Shown: piece by piece, positions 1 to 13,400 of the stretch
Layout of the letters: every line of letters begins with the position of its first letter
Position numbering within the stretch: the first letter of the stretch is position 1
From: Aquila chrysaetos chrysaetos
Lineage: Eukaryota > Chordata > Aves > Accipitriformes > Accipitridae
Direction: 5' to 3'
DNA: 64,000 nucleotides
Assembly (NCBI RefSeq): GCF_900496995.4
Contig: NC_044012.1
Coordinates: 5,766,001-5,830,000, forward strand
Program-made: the position numbers and the translations under genes
The notes under the pieces: generated by a model
Databases searched by the model: none
The model's input: only the letters and a program-made list of their open reading frames with translations
What the model was told of the DNA's origin: nothing

Positions 1-457
1 TAGCGTTTCTGAAGAAAAAATGGGATTCCTGAAACTGTGGATGTGTCTATTTTGTAACCAAATTATGTATAAAAAGGTTTAAATTCTAAATAAAAGACAT
101 ATTTGGGTCTCTTCCAGCAAGAGCTGGATGTGGTTCCTTGTAACCCAGTATCATATCGTATGTTGTAGGGCTTTAGCCAAAGGATTAGCCAAATGTAAGA
201 GATTCCTGTCCCTTCTATAGAAGCCAGCTAGCTAGTGTTATGCAAATTCCCCAGAATAATTCAGGAGCATAAACATCAAATTTAATACTGCTGATCATTG
301 TCATAAAGTTGGTGACTTCAATCCCTTTGACAGTTTTCCTTGCTCAAGATCAAGGCGCTTGTTCAATGGCTAGGTCATCACCAGAATGTCTGACTAAAAA
401 AACTAAAGCGCTTTGTATTTTCCTCTTAGAAGTGTTGAATCGTATTCTGTGTTTCAG

Positions 458-589
458 ATGAGTTTGGAGCTTTGGAAAGTGTGAAAGCTGCTAGTGAACT
501 CTACTCTCCTCTCTCGGGAGAAGTGACTGACATTAATGCTGCCCTTGCAGATAATCCAGGGCTTGTCAATAAATCTTGTTACCAAGATG
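458..589 (+). CDS. GCSH: GCSH penultimate coding exon
   Basis: The acceptor is TTTCAG at 452-457 and the donor is GTAAGA from 590. The first two bases complete an Asp codon begun in the previous exon. The exon encodes [20 protein letters not shown] onward, including the lipoyl-lysine motif. Confidence 0.94.
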
Positions 590-1276
590 GTAAGATGTCA
601 TTTTTATCGTTCAATAATGAATACCACGTGGCTTCTTGCTATCCCAAATGGCTCTGCAATTCCTAGTTCTTCCAGTTTAATGATGTGGAGGCTTAAATTG
701 AATATATTGAATATAGTTCAAGCCCAATAAAATTTAACATGAAAGTATTATTGTAGTCTCGTCTTTGCTGACAGCTGGTTTACAGTGTGTCCTTTTCAGA
801 CATAAGACTGTGGATGAATGTAAATGTATTTCCCTTGATCGCATTTCTTGGTTTTGGTCTTGTAATAGCTCGTGATACTGAGAGGTCAGGCACTTTTACT
901 CTTACTTCAGCGTCTCCTTAATGCCACTGTCAGAAACAGTACTAAATTAGACAACTGGCCTGACTCAAAAGGCCATTTCTTATGACAGGTTGTTTGTTTG
1001 TTTGTTCATTTTTTAAAGTATTGAAACACTGTTTTGCCTGCACAGGAAATCCTGTTGATTCTACCAGTGTTACAGGGCTTGTATAGCTCCTGGGAGTACT
1101 TTTCTAAGGCAGTAACATGAATGAATCTTTCTTGTAGGATATTAGCAACTGTTTTTCTTTTTAATTTCCTAATTACAGGTTGGCTTATCAAGATGACTGT
1201 GGAAAACCCTGCTGAACTTGATGAACTGATGAATGAAGATGCCTATGAGAAATACATAAAATCCATTGAGGACTGA
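458..1276 (+). CDS. GCSH: Glycine cleavage system H protein, last two coding exons (partial gene)
   Basis: GCSH is the mitochondrial lipoyl carrier of the glycine cleavage system; it shuttles the aminomethyl group between the P, T and L proteins. Two exons are visible. Exon 458-589 follows a TTTCAG acceptor and ends at a GTAAGA donor. Exon 1179-1276 follows AATTACAG and ends at a TGA. Joined in phase, they encode the C-terminal half of the protein. This includes the ESVKAAS motif with the lipoylated lysine, then [14 protein letters not shown], and finally the terminus [10 protein letters not shown], one residue different from the mammalian ending I remember. Codons are split as G|AT and G|GT across the junctions. 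The earlier exons, with the transit peptide, must lie upstream of base 1; bases 1-457 are intron. The neighbouring C16orf46, ATMIN, CENPN and CMC2 agree with known synteny. Confidence 0.95.
1179..1276 (+). CDS. GCSH: GCSH last coding exon
   Basis: The acceptor is ATTACAG at 1172-1178. The exon encodes [20 protein letters not shown] followed by the conserved [11 protein letters not shown] terminus, and stops at TGA 1274-1276. Confidence 0.94.
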
Positions 1277-1289
1277 GCTGGAATAATGA

Positions 1290-1295
1290 AATAAA
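1290..1295 (+). promoter_or_regulatory. GCSH: Possible proximal GCSH poly(A) signal (AATAAA)
   Basis: A canonical AATAAA lies 14 bases after the GCSH stop codon. This would give an extremely short 3' UTR, so it may be unused, with a more distal signal operating in the AT-rich DNA that follows. Only the hexamer is seen directly; its use is inference. Confidence 0.3.
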
Positions 1296-2869
1296 TCCAT
1301 ATAAAATATTTCAGTGTAGTTTGTCATCAATCAGTGAAGTACAGAATATCCAGTTTTGGCAACCTGAAAAATACCACTTGTGATCATATATACAAGGCCA
1401 TAAATAATTGCAGTGATAAAAAATGTTTAACAAGGGTTCTTATTCTATTGTCTGATTTATGTAACTTCAGAATGTTATCTATAGTATTTTGGGAAACAAA
1501 ATTTATTTGCTAAAATATATACTTCCCAAGATTCATTTGACAATCAAATTTAGCAACAACAGCCTTAATATGGTAATTCTGTAGTAGGCACACAACTGTG
1601 TGTCCTAACCTGGACTACAGCTTTCCCTGAAATACTTTTCCATTGCTCCCAAGATATTGAAAAGCAGTGTCTCCCTAACCTCCTGATATTTTTCCTAATT
1701 ATAGTTGCAAAGATGATACCAAAAAAGAAGAAGCCATATCAACTACCTCTTTGCATGATTTTTACTTCTTTACAGAACTTATTAATCTTTGTTTTCCTTC
1801 TTAATTTTACTATGTAATCAAGTAGTTCTGCCTTTGAGGCAGAAGGTATGGTCCTTGTCTTCTGATTTATATGCTTTCTTAATATGCAAAACTCATGCAA
1901 TGATAGTTTATCAAGGTTCTAGAGTAGATTGTTTAGGCTGTATTTTTTGTCTAGTAAACACTACCTATGTCACAAGTAATTAAGGAATTCTACATCTTGT
2001 GCCTAGCAATTGTGGTGATTTTGGAAGAGTAGGTACTTGTGAAAATTGTGTGATCAGTAATAGTTTGACGTATAACGTATCCATCTGTCTTTCAGATCAA
2101 GTAGGCACACTGCTGTAATGGCATCACAGGAATGAAACTAAAACTTTTACTTTGCAAACCAGTAAACTAAAGCAGCTGATTCCATTAGACTTAATATTTA
2201 ATGAATCCACAAATGTGCACTCAAAGTTGACGTGACATCTAAGGGTAAGGTTGAGTTGTACAGACCTGCACTTTAGGAAAACATAGTAGTACAGCAGAGT
2301 TTTGGTCTAAAACTTTTTTCCACAATTTTAAAATAGTGATTAGAAGCTAAGCACAAAACAGGAACGCAAACCAAGTATCTGAGTTGATCTAAGAGGAAGC
2401 AGGGGAATGTTTAATCTGTATAAGATGACAAAGGCAAAATTCATATTCCTTTGGAAGTTCCTTTCAGAAGCACAGCCCTTCTAAAGGGCAGAAATACACT
2501 GCAGGTTATACAGAAACCTTTCTAATGTACAAAAATGTAGGGCTTGCTTTTACAATCTGAAGGGATGTCAAAGTAATTGGTGATTTTTTTGAAATCCTAG
2601 GAGCTAATTTTTCCTACAGAAGTCATAGATAAAAGCCCTGCCAAGAGAGACTCCACTGTGTATTTAAGATAAAACTATCTTCTCCATAGGAATTAAACTG
2701 CAAAGTCTCTTAAGAGGTAAGAGTGGGTTTGACTGTTCCACAGGACTCTGAACTTGGCAGTGGTTGGTAAACAAAAGGCTCCAGTAAACCTAGCATAAAT
2801 GCTTTAAAAACTGTCAGTACTTATCCATTATTCACAGTATCATGCAGTATTTATTGTGACAACATTCAG

Positions 2870-2960
2870 GGCCCAGAGAGCTGGGAGCTTGATCCTGGCC
2901 TCTTACAGATTCCCTGCTTCTGTTTGGATCTCTGACCTCCCTGTGCACTTTCCAAAGGGA
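2870..2960 (+). repeat. Probable degraded MIR-like SINE fragment
   Basis: The stretch reads AGCTTGATCCTGGCCTCTTA, then TCTGACCTCCCTGTGCACTT. This resembles the body of a MIR-type SINE (the 'tcctggctctgccac ... cacctctctgtgcc' part). Divergence is high and the tRNA head is not visible, so this is a weak call. Confidence 0.3.
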
Positions 2961-4849
2961 AAGAGAAAGTTTGTCTCAAATTAGAATGAGTGCAGGCAAA
3001 TGGTGATAGGAATGCATGCAAATGTTTCAATTTGTTACTGTTTCTTCCACCCTGTTTTTCCCGACTTTACTAGAGAGTAATAGGCCCTTCATTCATAGCC
3101 ATGTAATATATGACCCTTGTGGATCTCCCTTTAAAGCTTAGTCCAGAGCATTGTAATGCATTTTTATACAATTTTTTCCCTTAAAACGTTTGTATTCTTT
3201 CCTTTTGATCAATGAAATAGTAATTTCTGTAATCCCCTAAGGAACCTGGGGAGTAGTAAAAACTGGCAAATCCAATCTTTTCCTCAAGCTTTGCCCTCAT
3301 CTGTGTATTAGCAGTGTTTTTAAGGTTACACATGAATATGGATGACAACTTTCTGAAGAAACCATCTGAAACAGAATTCAACCTTCCTTTCATGGTGTAC
3401 AGTTGGGGAGTGGACATTCTTTTGCTTAAAGAGGAGGACTGGGAACCTCTCTATCCCTAGTTCTTTTAGGGTTTTATATGACCTTAAAGTGATTTATTAA
3501 ATTTCCCAATTCCTCTTACAATGGGAATCATAATACTTAGGTGCTTTTTGTGTGTGGTTTATGCCAAGAGCTCTGGTGTTCTGCAGTTATTTAGGCCAAA
3601 GGATGTCTATTTCAGCAAATAAATATTTTTATATCTTTCTACAATCCACTCAACTATCTGAATTGTGCTGCCAAAAGAATGTTTTCTTCCTTCTTTGATG
3701 TATGCTACCCAAGCAGAGCTCCTAGCTTTCAAATAATCCCATAACTTCACTACACTCAGCAGCAGCAGGAAGCCTCAGGCAGACTACCATGCACTGGCTG
3801 GAGCCAGACTCTGCAAGAGCATGAATGCAAAACTTGCCAACATGAATCCGTAATGAATGCCTTTCATCAAAATAAAAAGATGGAGTGAATGTGTATTAGC
3901 TTTGGTCTATGACACAGTGCTTTTGTATAAATCATAGGGGAAAACATCAAACTTGTTCACCAGTGTGTGCTCCTACAGAAAATGAATAAAGGAGATGATT
4001 TTTTACAAAATAACCACTTTATTTGTGACCTCTTTAAGTCTGGATCCTGAGCTGAAGAACTTAACACTTATAATTACTGGCTAGTAAACATCATAGACTC
4101 AGTAGAGAGATTGGTTTTATGGTAAATTTTGATTTCCATACTTCTCCCACAACCAATAATTCTGTCTCTGTATCTCCTAGGCATTAATTATATCATCACC
4201 TTTCTTCTTGCCAACACTTCCTTTCTGTTCCACAAGTACCAACCAACCCCTTTATCTTTCAAATTATGTAACCGAATAATATAAGCTAAACTTGGAACTA
4301 ATTTTTTCAATTGTATTTAATTTTCTAAGATTTTTATCCACATCAGTCCTGAAAATATTGCATACCTAACATTTTGTGTTTTTCAACCAATAAAGTGCTG
4401 CCTCTCCCTGTGAATCTTGACCCATCATGTATATGAATATGAATCACGTAATTGTTACTTCTCACCAGAGGGAAAAAAAATCAATGATCTAAAGCTAAAA
4501 GAACAAAAATACATAAATAATAACTCTTGGTGGTGTTTTGATGAGCATAAAATAAGGGCAATATCAATTTCACTGTCATTAAATTAGCAGTAAGACAATT
4601 AGCTAAGCAGCTCTGATGATTAGAAGTGCAGCTGATCTCAGTTTCTAATGCTCCCCTTAACTGGTGTCTCCAAACAGTTGATGTCCTGTGGAAAAGGATC
4701 CTCTTTTGCTTTTTCTTCCAACTGATGGGGAATTTACAATCTTCCTGTAGTAATGGCTCCCATCACAGAGTTCTAATATGCTAAACTGACACATGAAGGA
4801 CATAAGATTTATCTTCACGTCAGCCTAGTCATGTGAATAAACAGAACTG

Positions 4850-5180
4850 CACCAATAAATCAATCAAGAGTGATCCTCGGCTCCTCAACCGAGCGTGTGA
4901 GGCTCTTCTGTTGCGATGCTGGGAGACATCACGCAGCAAGAGACAAGGGAGATTGCACCACCTGCACTGCGTGTTTTGGAGAAGAGAAAGCAAACCTAAG
5001 AATAGTGCACAATTAATTAATAACACGAGTTCACCGGTGGGTGGGATGCTCCAGGTTGTCAAACGGTGCCACGCGCCGATTTAAATAATTGCAAGTTTAA
5101 AAAGAAATTATTGCATAATTTCACCACGCGGTGGCACTCACAACGTTGCCGAGGGGGCGAAGTAGGGAAGTGCGGTCAGC
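4850..5180. promoter_or_regulatory. Isolated CpG-bearing non-coding element, possible enhancer or insulator
   Basis: Within AT-rich DNA this segment has many CpGs and CG-bearing words (CCACGCGGTGGC near 5124, ACGCGCCGATTT near 5071, AGGGGGCG near 5152). The AGGGGGCG core resembles the centre of a CTCF site, but the bases before it fit poorly. Two opposed short ORFs overlap here and neither resembles a protein. The functional interpretation is inference from base composition only. Confidence 0.25.
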
Positions 5181-6804
5181 CTGGTTTTCTAGTTCACCTG
5201 CTTAGTCTCTAAAAGGTACTACTGCAGTGTCAGGCAATTTCCTAGGTCAACGTCAAGACCAGAAAAAATATTAAGCACATCCTGCTTCATTGAAAACGTT
5301 TACAAAACACTCTTCACAGCACTATGTGTAACAAAGGAATTAACTTAAACCTCGTTTTATTGTACCCATCATCTTACCAGCTCGCTTATCCCCCAGTCTC
5401 CTCTTTCCTCTTCTTGCAGCACGCCTAAAATTTGGCCTGGTGGGGAAGGGGTGTGCGTGGACAGTCTAACATTTTACCAAGTTCCAAACATGATGCCAGC
5501 CATTAAGTCAACAGGAGCCTTTCAATAACAGAACAGAGATTGACTGGGAGCTTTGGGAAAAACATTCTTCCACCGAAGTCACAGGTGAAACTGCTTTTAT
5601 ATTAATGAAGCTGCATCAGTCTTAGAGAGACTGCAAAAGTCATCTACATAACACAGCGCCATTTCTACGGACAAACGTGTTTTAACGTGGTGAAATGCGA
5701 CTGGACTGATGGAAAACTGAACAGCCTTTGGCAAGGCATTTCCAGGGAATACGACCTCACGCACATAAGACAATATTAAAAGACTTGAGCAATGTGCATC
5801 AGTGTAAATTACCAGCAAGATATGCTGCAGATGGCCCAGACAATTTTTGAGAGCAGCTTAGGAGTGTCGTCGATGTAATTTTCCCCACATTACTTGAGAC
5901 ACAGTCTTACAGGAACAGTGCTTGGCAGGAAAATTTAGTCTGGGGTATCTGGATTGATTAGAGTTTGCCTCACAATATTGACATCCCTCTCTTCCTGACA
6001 AAGCATAATTCAGTCACTTCAGACCTGATCTATTTTAATGTGGTACAAGTGTCCTACAGCCTCTGCTATTAGGCTGTTTTATTTGTCATTTGTTTATAGT
6101 GTTTAATTATTTATGCTATTGAATCTATTTTGCTTAGCGATGTATTTTAATGGAGGTACAGCACTTGTACCCTTCTCTAACCACAAAAATCAATCTACAA
6201 GATATAAGAATGAGTCTGCACTTCTTGGGACTCGGGTACTTCTGTTTGTCAGCCATCACCCCTCTCCCTTCTTCGCTGCATGGGACTGGATCAAGAGAAA
6301 ATGACAGAAAATTAAGTATTCTGGGCAACTCCTGTCTGTTCTGACAACCCCTCACTTGTGCCACAACTGGTAAGGCAAAGCCAGTGATAAAACTGGTGTA
6401 ATACCATCATTGCACAGCTCTTTTTCTGCTCTGTATCATCCTCATCTACAACCGAAACATCTTTGCAGCTTTCTATTAGTCTAAGGGGCATTTCTTGCAT
6501 CAGGTTGGCCTGGTAAACACGTTAGACAACAAAGAACAAAATTCAGCCATTCAAAACCTTGATAGGAATTTTTTTGTCTACTTCCCGTATCTTCCATAGG
6601 TTTAAAGACTAACTGAATCATGGTCCTTTAATGCATGCCCCTGCTTCTATGTGATCTAAAGTAGTACTTCCAGCAGGGAATCTAACACAGCCTTGCAAAG
6701 GGCCACTCTTTAGAGGTAGCACAGACAACCCCTATTTCTCCTTTCTACCTGTCCCTGTACGCATGGAGAGTTGCAAGGAAGAAGAGGCAGTCATCCTGAG
6801 GTCA

Positions 6805-6835
6805 AAAAAAAGTTGAGAACCCTGGCTCTAGATCA
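6805..6835 (+). repeat. Possible end of an ancient hAT (Charlie-like) DNA transposon
   Basis: AAAAAAAAGTTGAGAACCCT followed by GGCTCTAGA resembles the terminal inverted repeat of hAT-Charlie elements (...aaagtttgagaaccactg). No matching second end was found nearby, so this is a tentative call. Confidence 0.2.
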
Positions 6836-7649
6836 TGACAACAGCAGAAGCTTTTGGGATAAGGTTGTAGGAGAACCTGAGCTGATCTCGCAGCTCCCTG
6901 CCGCTGAAAGACCAGGCTCTTGCTCCCTCTCCCTCCTCTCTGTACCTGATCCTCGCTCTTGCCACCTCCGCCAGTCCCAGGGGCTCCCCCATTTGGGACA
7001 GCCATGGCATTCAGTACGTCCCCTGAGCCAATTCAACTCATCAGTCGGACCAAAAATTGTTGGTAGATTCCAAGAAGCGCCCAGAGAGGGATGTTAAGAA
7101 ATAGGGATTGTTATTATTATCATTATTAGTAGTAGTACTATATGAATACTTCATACATTTTAACAGTTGTTATTAATGACTCTATCTACTATATGTAATT
7201 CTGATTAATAGTCAGATGAATTACCGTAGTCATATTTTGTCCCATGTAAGAGTGAAAAAAAAAGAAAAATTAAGCCAAGACTGAAGAACAATGTCAAACT
7301 ACTTTTTTTTTTTTTTTTCATTTTAGAGCACTGTGACTTTATCATCATCTTCACCCAGAGCTGTAATCTCATTGCTTCAGGATCACTCAAGCATAACAAC
7401 AGTTTTAAATTCAAAGCATATACCTTACCAAAAAGAAAAGAGAAATTACACTCTATTATTCTAATTATTACAGTCTAATATTTATATAATGGCATCTTAA
7501 GAAAACAGTTCTGGGTTCTGTAATTTATGTGAGCTAAGAGTTCATTTTTACTTGAACAACAAGATTAGATAGATGTTAAATCAGAAAACATTCCCTCTGG
7601 AAAAAAAGTGAAATCTGGAGCTACATTTTAATTACTTTGCCCTTCAAAG

Positions 7650-7690
7650 AAACACATAAAAATATTATTATTATTATTAATAATAATGAG
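7650..7690. repeat. ATT/AAT microsatellite
   Basis: An imperfect trinucleotide run, ATTATTATTATTATT followed by AATAATAAT. A similar shorter TTA/GTA run lies near 7110-7140. Confidence 0.7.
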
Positions 7691-10285
7691 ACAGCTAAGC
7701 AGATGCTTCTGAAAGAGTATAGAAAAATAAGTTGTACTAATTACATGAGAACAAACATGTAACATTTTTTCTCCTTCTGGCTATATGGCTTTTATCTGTA
7801 CTCTAAAGAAGGCTTAAAAAGTGTTGGTTAAAGAAAAGCTGAGAATCGTTCTTGGCATTGTAAGATAAGATGCTGTCTACAGTGAAAGACTGTGAAAACT
7901 AGCGCATTATAACAATTCAGGAAACAAATATTTTGAACTCAGCAATTAACAGAGAAAGAATATTTGGAAGAGTCCTTACAATTCATTTAGATAGTACCTA
8001 GGTAGCCTCAATTCTGCATCACCACTGGAGGAAAAGGCATGTGCTGGTTAAAGAAACAGCTTGACTGCAGCTACTGCTGAATATACATGGGGCTTAGAAA
8101 CCTTCCTCCTAGTCCTTCAGCACTGAAAAATTTAAACTGTTGGTTTTTTAAAAACAAAAATCACAGCTCTTTTTACATATCTCATATCTTCCCTCTATGA
8201 AAGCCGCTCCCTCCTCTCCTGAAAGACTGGTGTTTCTATACTTTCTAGCACCTAGCACAGGCTTTTGGCGGCTAAATGTTGAACTGCACTTGAGCATGTT
8301 TCAACTGTTACTAGTGACCGTAAGGATGCACAGCCACGAAGGAGTAAAGCCACAAACAGCTGAAGTACAGGCATCCCCTTCTGAACTACAGACTGCTAAA
8401 CTGTGCCTGAAACGCTGGTAACGATACAAGGCTATAAAGACCGCTACATACGTTTACGCCCACCGACAATCTCATCCCACCTTCTTGAAAGATGGTTACA
8501 CGTCAGAAGACCAGATTACCAACATAACTCAGCATACTGCAGCTTTCATAGAGAACACTCTTAATGGAGACTGCCTCAAGACAAGTTGGCTGGAAAATCT
8601 GGCCCAAATATTAGATATTTGTCTTCAGACGTGCAGGTACATCACAACACGTCTTCATACATGCAGTATGGATGAACTGGAACATAACTGTTCCAGATCC
8701 TCCACAAAAAAGAACTCATGGTTTGTCAGTTAAAAAGAAGAGGTTTATATTCACCACATGCTCACAATTTGTATCATTAATCTTTAATGACAGCTAGAAG
8801 CTACAGGTTTATAAATATATATTTTTCATAATTGTGACAACCAGTGACTAGATGCGGTTTTGGTGGAAAATCGTCTGAAATATTGTAAGGCTAGGTAAAT
8901 TACAAGGCATTATTAGAAAACATTGATTTTGAACTTTGGGTGATATTACATTACTTTTACAAACATTAGAAACAAACATTACTTGGTGAAATATAAACAT
9001 AGCAGAAGAAACTACAACCAAAAGTAAGGTACTCGTTAAGTACATAGTTAAGGAACAACCTTTTTTTAACTTCTTTTTTTTAAACAAAGCCAAGTTAAAT
9101 CAAAGAAACAGTAATAAAAACTTGCATGTTAAACACTGTCTTCAACAGACAGCATCTCCATTACAAAGAGAAATAATCTGTGTAACACTATAAGGGAGGA
9201 GTTAGGTTTGTTTAAACCATTCCAAGAACAGTAATTTTCTGTCACAGCAGTCAATTTCCCTGCCTTACAACATGGATTCATGTCCAGATGTAGGCAGGTT
9301 TTGCACCCATGTAGAGCTCGTTTTGTATCAATCTTAAAATGCATGAACTTCTTGTCAGGGTGCACCTCCATGAACCCAGTTACAGGATATACACAAACAT
9401 TTGTTACACCACAGTTTAGAAACTGGATTTACAAGTAATCCCAACCAATTTTAATTTTACTATTTTTGATCAGCTTTAAAAACATATATATTAGCTCTTT
9501 GAGTTTAAAAGTATAATACAATTTGGCTTATTTTTAAGATACAGAAATACAAAAATTTTAAAACTACAACAGTAACACAACTTTTTGCCCTAGAAGGCGA
9601 TAGAGAGTAAAGTATAATGCGTGACACTTCATTATGCAATTTTGTGAAACATTGTCTTGTTACTATTACTCAAAGGAGTATTATTATGATTTCGTGAAGT
9701 CAGACTGGACAAAAAAGAGCCTAAAGATATAAGACTATTTAAGACATACAGTTTCCTTAATGACACTTTTAACAGAATATTCTATACACACACACCAATA
9801 CACTCACCAATCAAGTTAATCCCTAAAAAACCCAGTTGCACCACAATATTGCATAGAAAGAAATCCCTGGTATTAATACGCTTGCACTGGAGACTAGGAC
9901 TTTCTCTCTGCCTTACTAAATCAAAGCACATATGTTTTTAAAAAAGCACATCTCACATTTGACATTTTTCTTAGCTATATTCTTTGGAATCGCTAGTGCA
10001 TGTGTTATTTCAAGCAATGCTGTTGTTTAATATTAAAAAAATAAAATTGAAAGGAAAACAGTTTTCCTGCCTTCGCCCCAAAAATGTAATGTAAAATAAT
10101 CTTCCTATGTTGCATAAAAATAAAATCAGACCTTTCTCAACAACAGAAAGCTCAAACAAAAGCCAGGATAGCTGAATAAAAAGGATATTCATACAACATG
10201 AGGAAATCCAGGGTCAAAAAAACTCTCTGTAAAATAATTTAAAAGCCATATTTATAAGTTGGATAAAGAAAGAGTCCAACGAATA

Positions 10286-10410
10286 GCCAATGGTTTCATA
10301 GCTCAGTATTCACTTTGATCACGGAAGACCTACATTCAAGTCCATACACTGATTTAAGGAAGTACTCTCACCACTTAACTGTTTTAGGGCAATTCTCTCA
10401 TATAAGCTGA
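10286..10410 (+). repeat. Ancient tRNA-derived SINE relic, MIR-like
   Basis: The segment carries TCATAGCTCAGT, like a pol III A box. About 30 bases later comes GAAGACCTACATTCAAGTCC, like a B box. CACTTAACTGTTTTAGGGCA and ATTCTCTCA follow, resembling the MIR core 'ctgtgtgaccttgggcaagtcactta'. The order and spacing fit a MIR/CORE-type SINE and the divergence fits great age. A single tRNA gene is excluded because no cloverleaf can be drawn. Confidence 0.4.
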
Positions 10411-13400
10411 ACCTGAGAAAACCTTCCTATTGAAACAGGTAAGTTCCCCTGAACATGTTTCATTTTGAAAAATGTCACCATCTTCCATTTAAAAAAAAAA
10501 AAAAACCTGATCAGCTCTACATAAGGCTAGGGTTTTTTATTTTACAGCAAAATTGACTATATTTACCTTAAACTATTTATATTTGAAAAACCTTAATTTC
10601 AGTGCTCAAAAATATTTTCATTTCAGTAAGTAATCCTTTCATATATTCAGAACATGTACACATGAAGTGCATACAGGAAACAGAATTACTGATGATTTGC
10701 CAAAAAGCCATGCAGTGTAATTGGAAGGTAAAAGTAATTTTCTTCAGGTATTCCTTACAGTGAGCACTTTTATCTCATGATATAAACTGTGCAGACAGAT
10801 TAAATCCATCCAAAGTTTTAACGATATGCATTATGCAGCATCAGATAAATAACAGTAAAAGCTGAAAACACCATGTCTCCACAAATAGATTTCATAAAAA
10901 ACTAGACCTTCTGGTTTCAGATAGAATATGCTTTTAGAATATCTGTGTAAGAGGTGAATATGTACAATAAATATATTTTGTTATATTAACTATAGTCACA
11001 GTTGTTATGGTTTTTTACTTAACTACATAATTGTAGAGGTTTACCAGGAAGACATATTTCTGACTGTAATTCCTTTCACTGTAATATGGGAAAATATTAT
11101 CAAATTCTTCTGGCTGCTACAGATACAGGATTTCTGGCACAGCTGAAAATGTATCAGGAATTAGAACTGATTATTATGTTTTTAGTGTAAATTTCACTTT
11201 AATGACAAAGCCATTATTAGACTTTTGGTGAGAGAGCTAAGGAACACATGAGATTTCTTCATAGGAAATGTTGAAAGGCACATAAAAATTTCAATATATA
11301 TTTAATAATATGTTGAAAAGCAGATTCTGAGTATTTCCGTAGGTTACTTTACATTAAAATATAGAATTAGCAGATGTTTGCCTGTTGGCGCTATGGAAAA
11401 ACGTTTCATGTATCTGTAAGGAGATCATGCTTATGCATGAACAGACATTTGTTCATTCAAGTGATACATTTTCCCCTCACATATGCTGAAATGACAAAGA
11501 GTGTGCACTTATTCTGTTGTTTACTGAGATACCGAGGCACACACATTCACATCAGAAAGTTGCTTGCAAACGGTAAAAGGAGAAAGAAAATTAATTTACC
11601 TGAAATTATGTACATTTGTTGAAAATGAGTAGGACGGTTTCAGTTACTGATTTTATGCTAATAAACAGTAATACGTTTAGCTAGCTAAAATTCCATTTAC
11701 AGTCACTTAATAGTTCTGATTCCTTTTAGGATTTCTAAGAATTAGGGTAGATTTCAGAAATATTGCCATGAAAGGCATAGAATCACATGCAAAAAATCTA
11801 CCAGTTTAAGCGTGAAGCAGCAAACATCAATGTATATCAGACATACAGTACAATTTGACTCACTGTATAAAGTATCGCTATATTGCACATAAAATAACGT
11901 GGCACATTTCATAAAGCTACAACTTTGCACAATAAATGACAGACACATTTTTACATCTGCAGAGACATAAGCAATGTATAATTTACTTAAAAGTGAAGTA
12001 CGCGACCTAAGGATTATGCCCTTGCCTAAACCATTCTAGTGTCACTTGGAAAGGAAGGTGGCATGGGCTCTATTCATGCAAATGAAAATACAAAGAGCTG
12101 ACATTTTTTCCAGAAAAAGGTTGGCTTGAAAATTTTCCAATATTTTACTTTGCCTGTGAAAGTTCATTTTGTGGAACTATATTCTTTAGAAATGTGATTT
12201 TAAAAAGTTTTGCTCCTGTTCCCGTTAAAATGATTGATGTCCTGCCAACTTGAAAATTACGCTCTTCAACACAGGTTCTCCTCCTCAAAGTCATAATTTA
12301 TGTGAATATTATATAATTATTATTTGGGATTTTTATTTCATCTCCATTTATCACAATGCCTCTAGCAAGCCACACATAGATAGCAACAGATTGAAATCTA
12401 AAGGACTGGAAACTGTACATGAGAGCTGGCAGTGGAAAAAGTACTCACGGTCATTGCAACTGAATGTGGTTTTGGAAATCTGAATAAATCTTGCTTGGAA
12501 ATAAATTCATGTGATAGAAGTGAAAATATGTAATCAAAGTAGTGCAGCTTTGGCATATACCACTGATAAATTTCCATTAAAACACCTCAAACTTCTTCCA
12601 CAGACTTCATCAACAGCATTGTCTGGTCAAAGCTGACCAGGTGCAACCTTACCTTTCCAGGCTTTAAAAAGTAGGTGTTTATAAATGCTTCTAGCAGACC
12701 ATGTCTTTTACTGGACTTGCACATATATCATCAATAATGTCTGATTCCAGTTCAAGCCCATAAAGTTACTCACAAAATTCAGTGTTGAGGACAGGCTTAA
12801 CTGCTTGAAAGCTCAGGAGACTCTGTTTTGCAAAACATTCTTCTGGTATGCTACATCCTCAAAAGGTTTAATATTCAGATTTGTGTTTGACAAAGGGGGC
12901 CATAAATAAAAGAGCATTAATATCTGAACAGTACTGTAAAGCCATAGCCCAATTCTGCCTACAAAAGTTCAACCGAGAGCAACAGTCATTTCACCTCAGC
13001 CATGCTGAAAAAAAATGGTAATACAACAGCTTGCTAGTGTACTTGATGCATGTACATCCATTTAGGTATTCCGAATTTAAAGGGTTTACAAGCCACAGTT
13101 GCTGTAAGGAGATTTTTAAACGATTAGAGACCTGCAGATGCTGCATAAGTCAAACGACAATGAAAACTGCCATTCGCTGGAAAATAATTTTGAAGTTGTA
13201 GAATTAAGAGTTATTCACTGTTAAAAAGGGTTTTAGGACTGCTCATGTTTCTAAAGCCATTAAAACAGTAAACAGGAAATCTTGTTAAATCTTTATAAGC
13301 AAAGTTGCAGCATCAGTTAATCTAAAATGCATAGAAACTATTTTTTTCTCCGAGCATTTTCATCAATCTACATAACAGTTGTCGGTTCACTATTTGGGTA

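Noticed and set aside
4829-5084. Opposed 77- and 83-codon frames near 4.9 kb
   Set aside because: They are mutually overlapping on opposite strands, with no family resemblance. They are attributed to the CpG-bearing element.
5148-5162. Confident CTCF site call at AGGGGGCG
   Set aside because: Only the central bases fit. The upstream half does not match the usual CCASYAG spacing, so it is kept only as a weak hint.
10286-10360. Possible tRNA gene
   Set aside because: A- and B-box-like words are present, but acceptor and anticodon stems cannot be formed; a SINE relic fits better.
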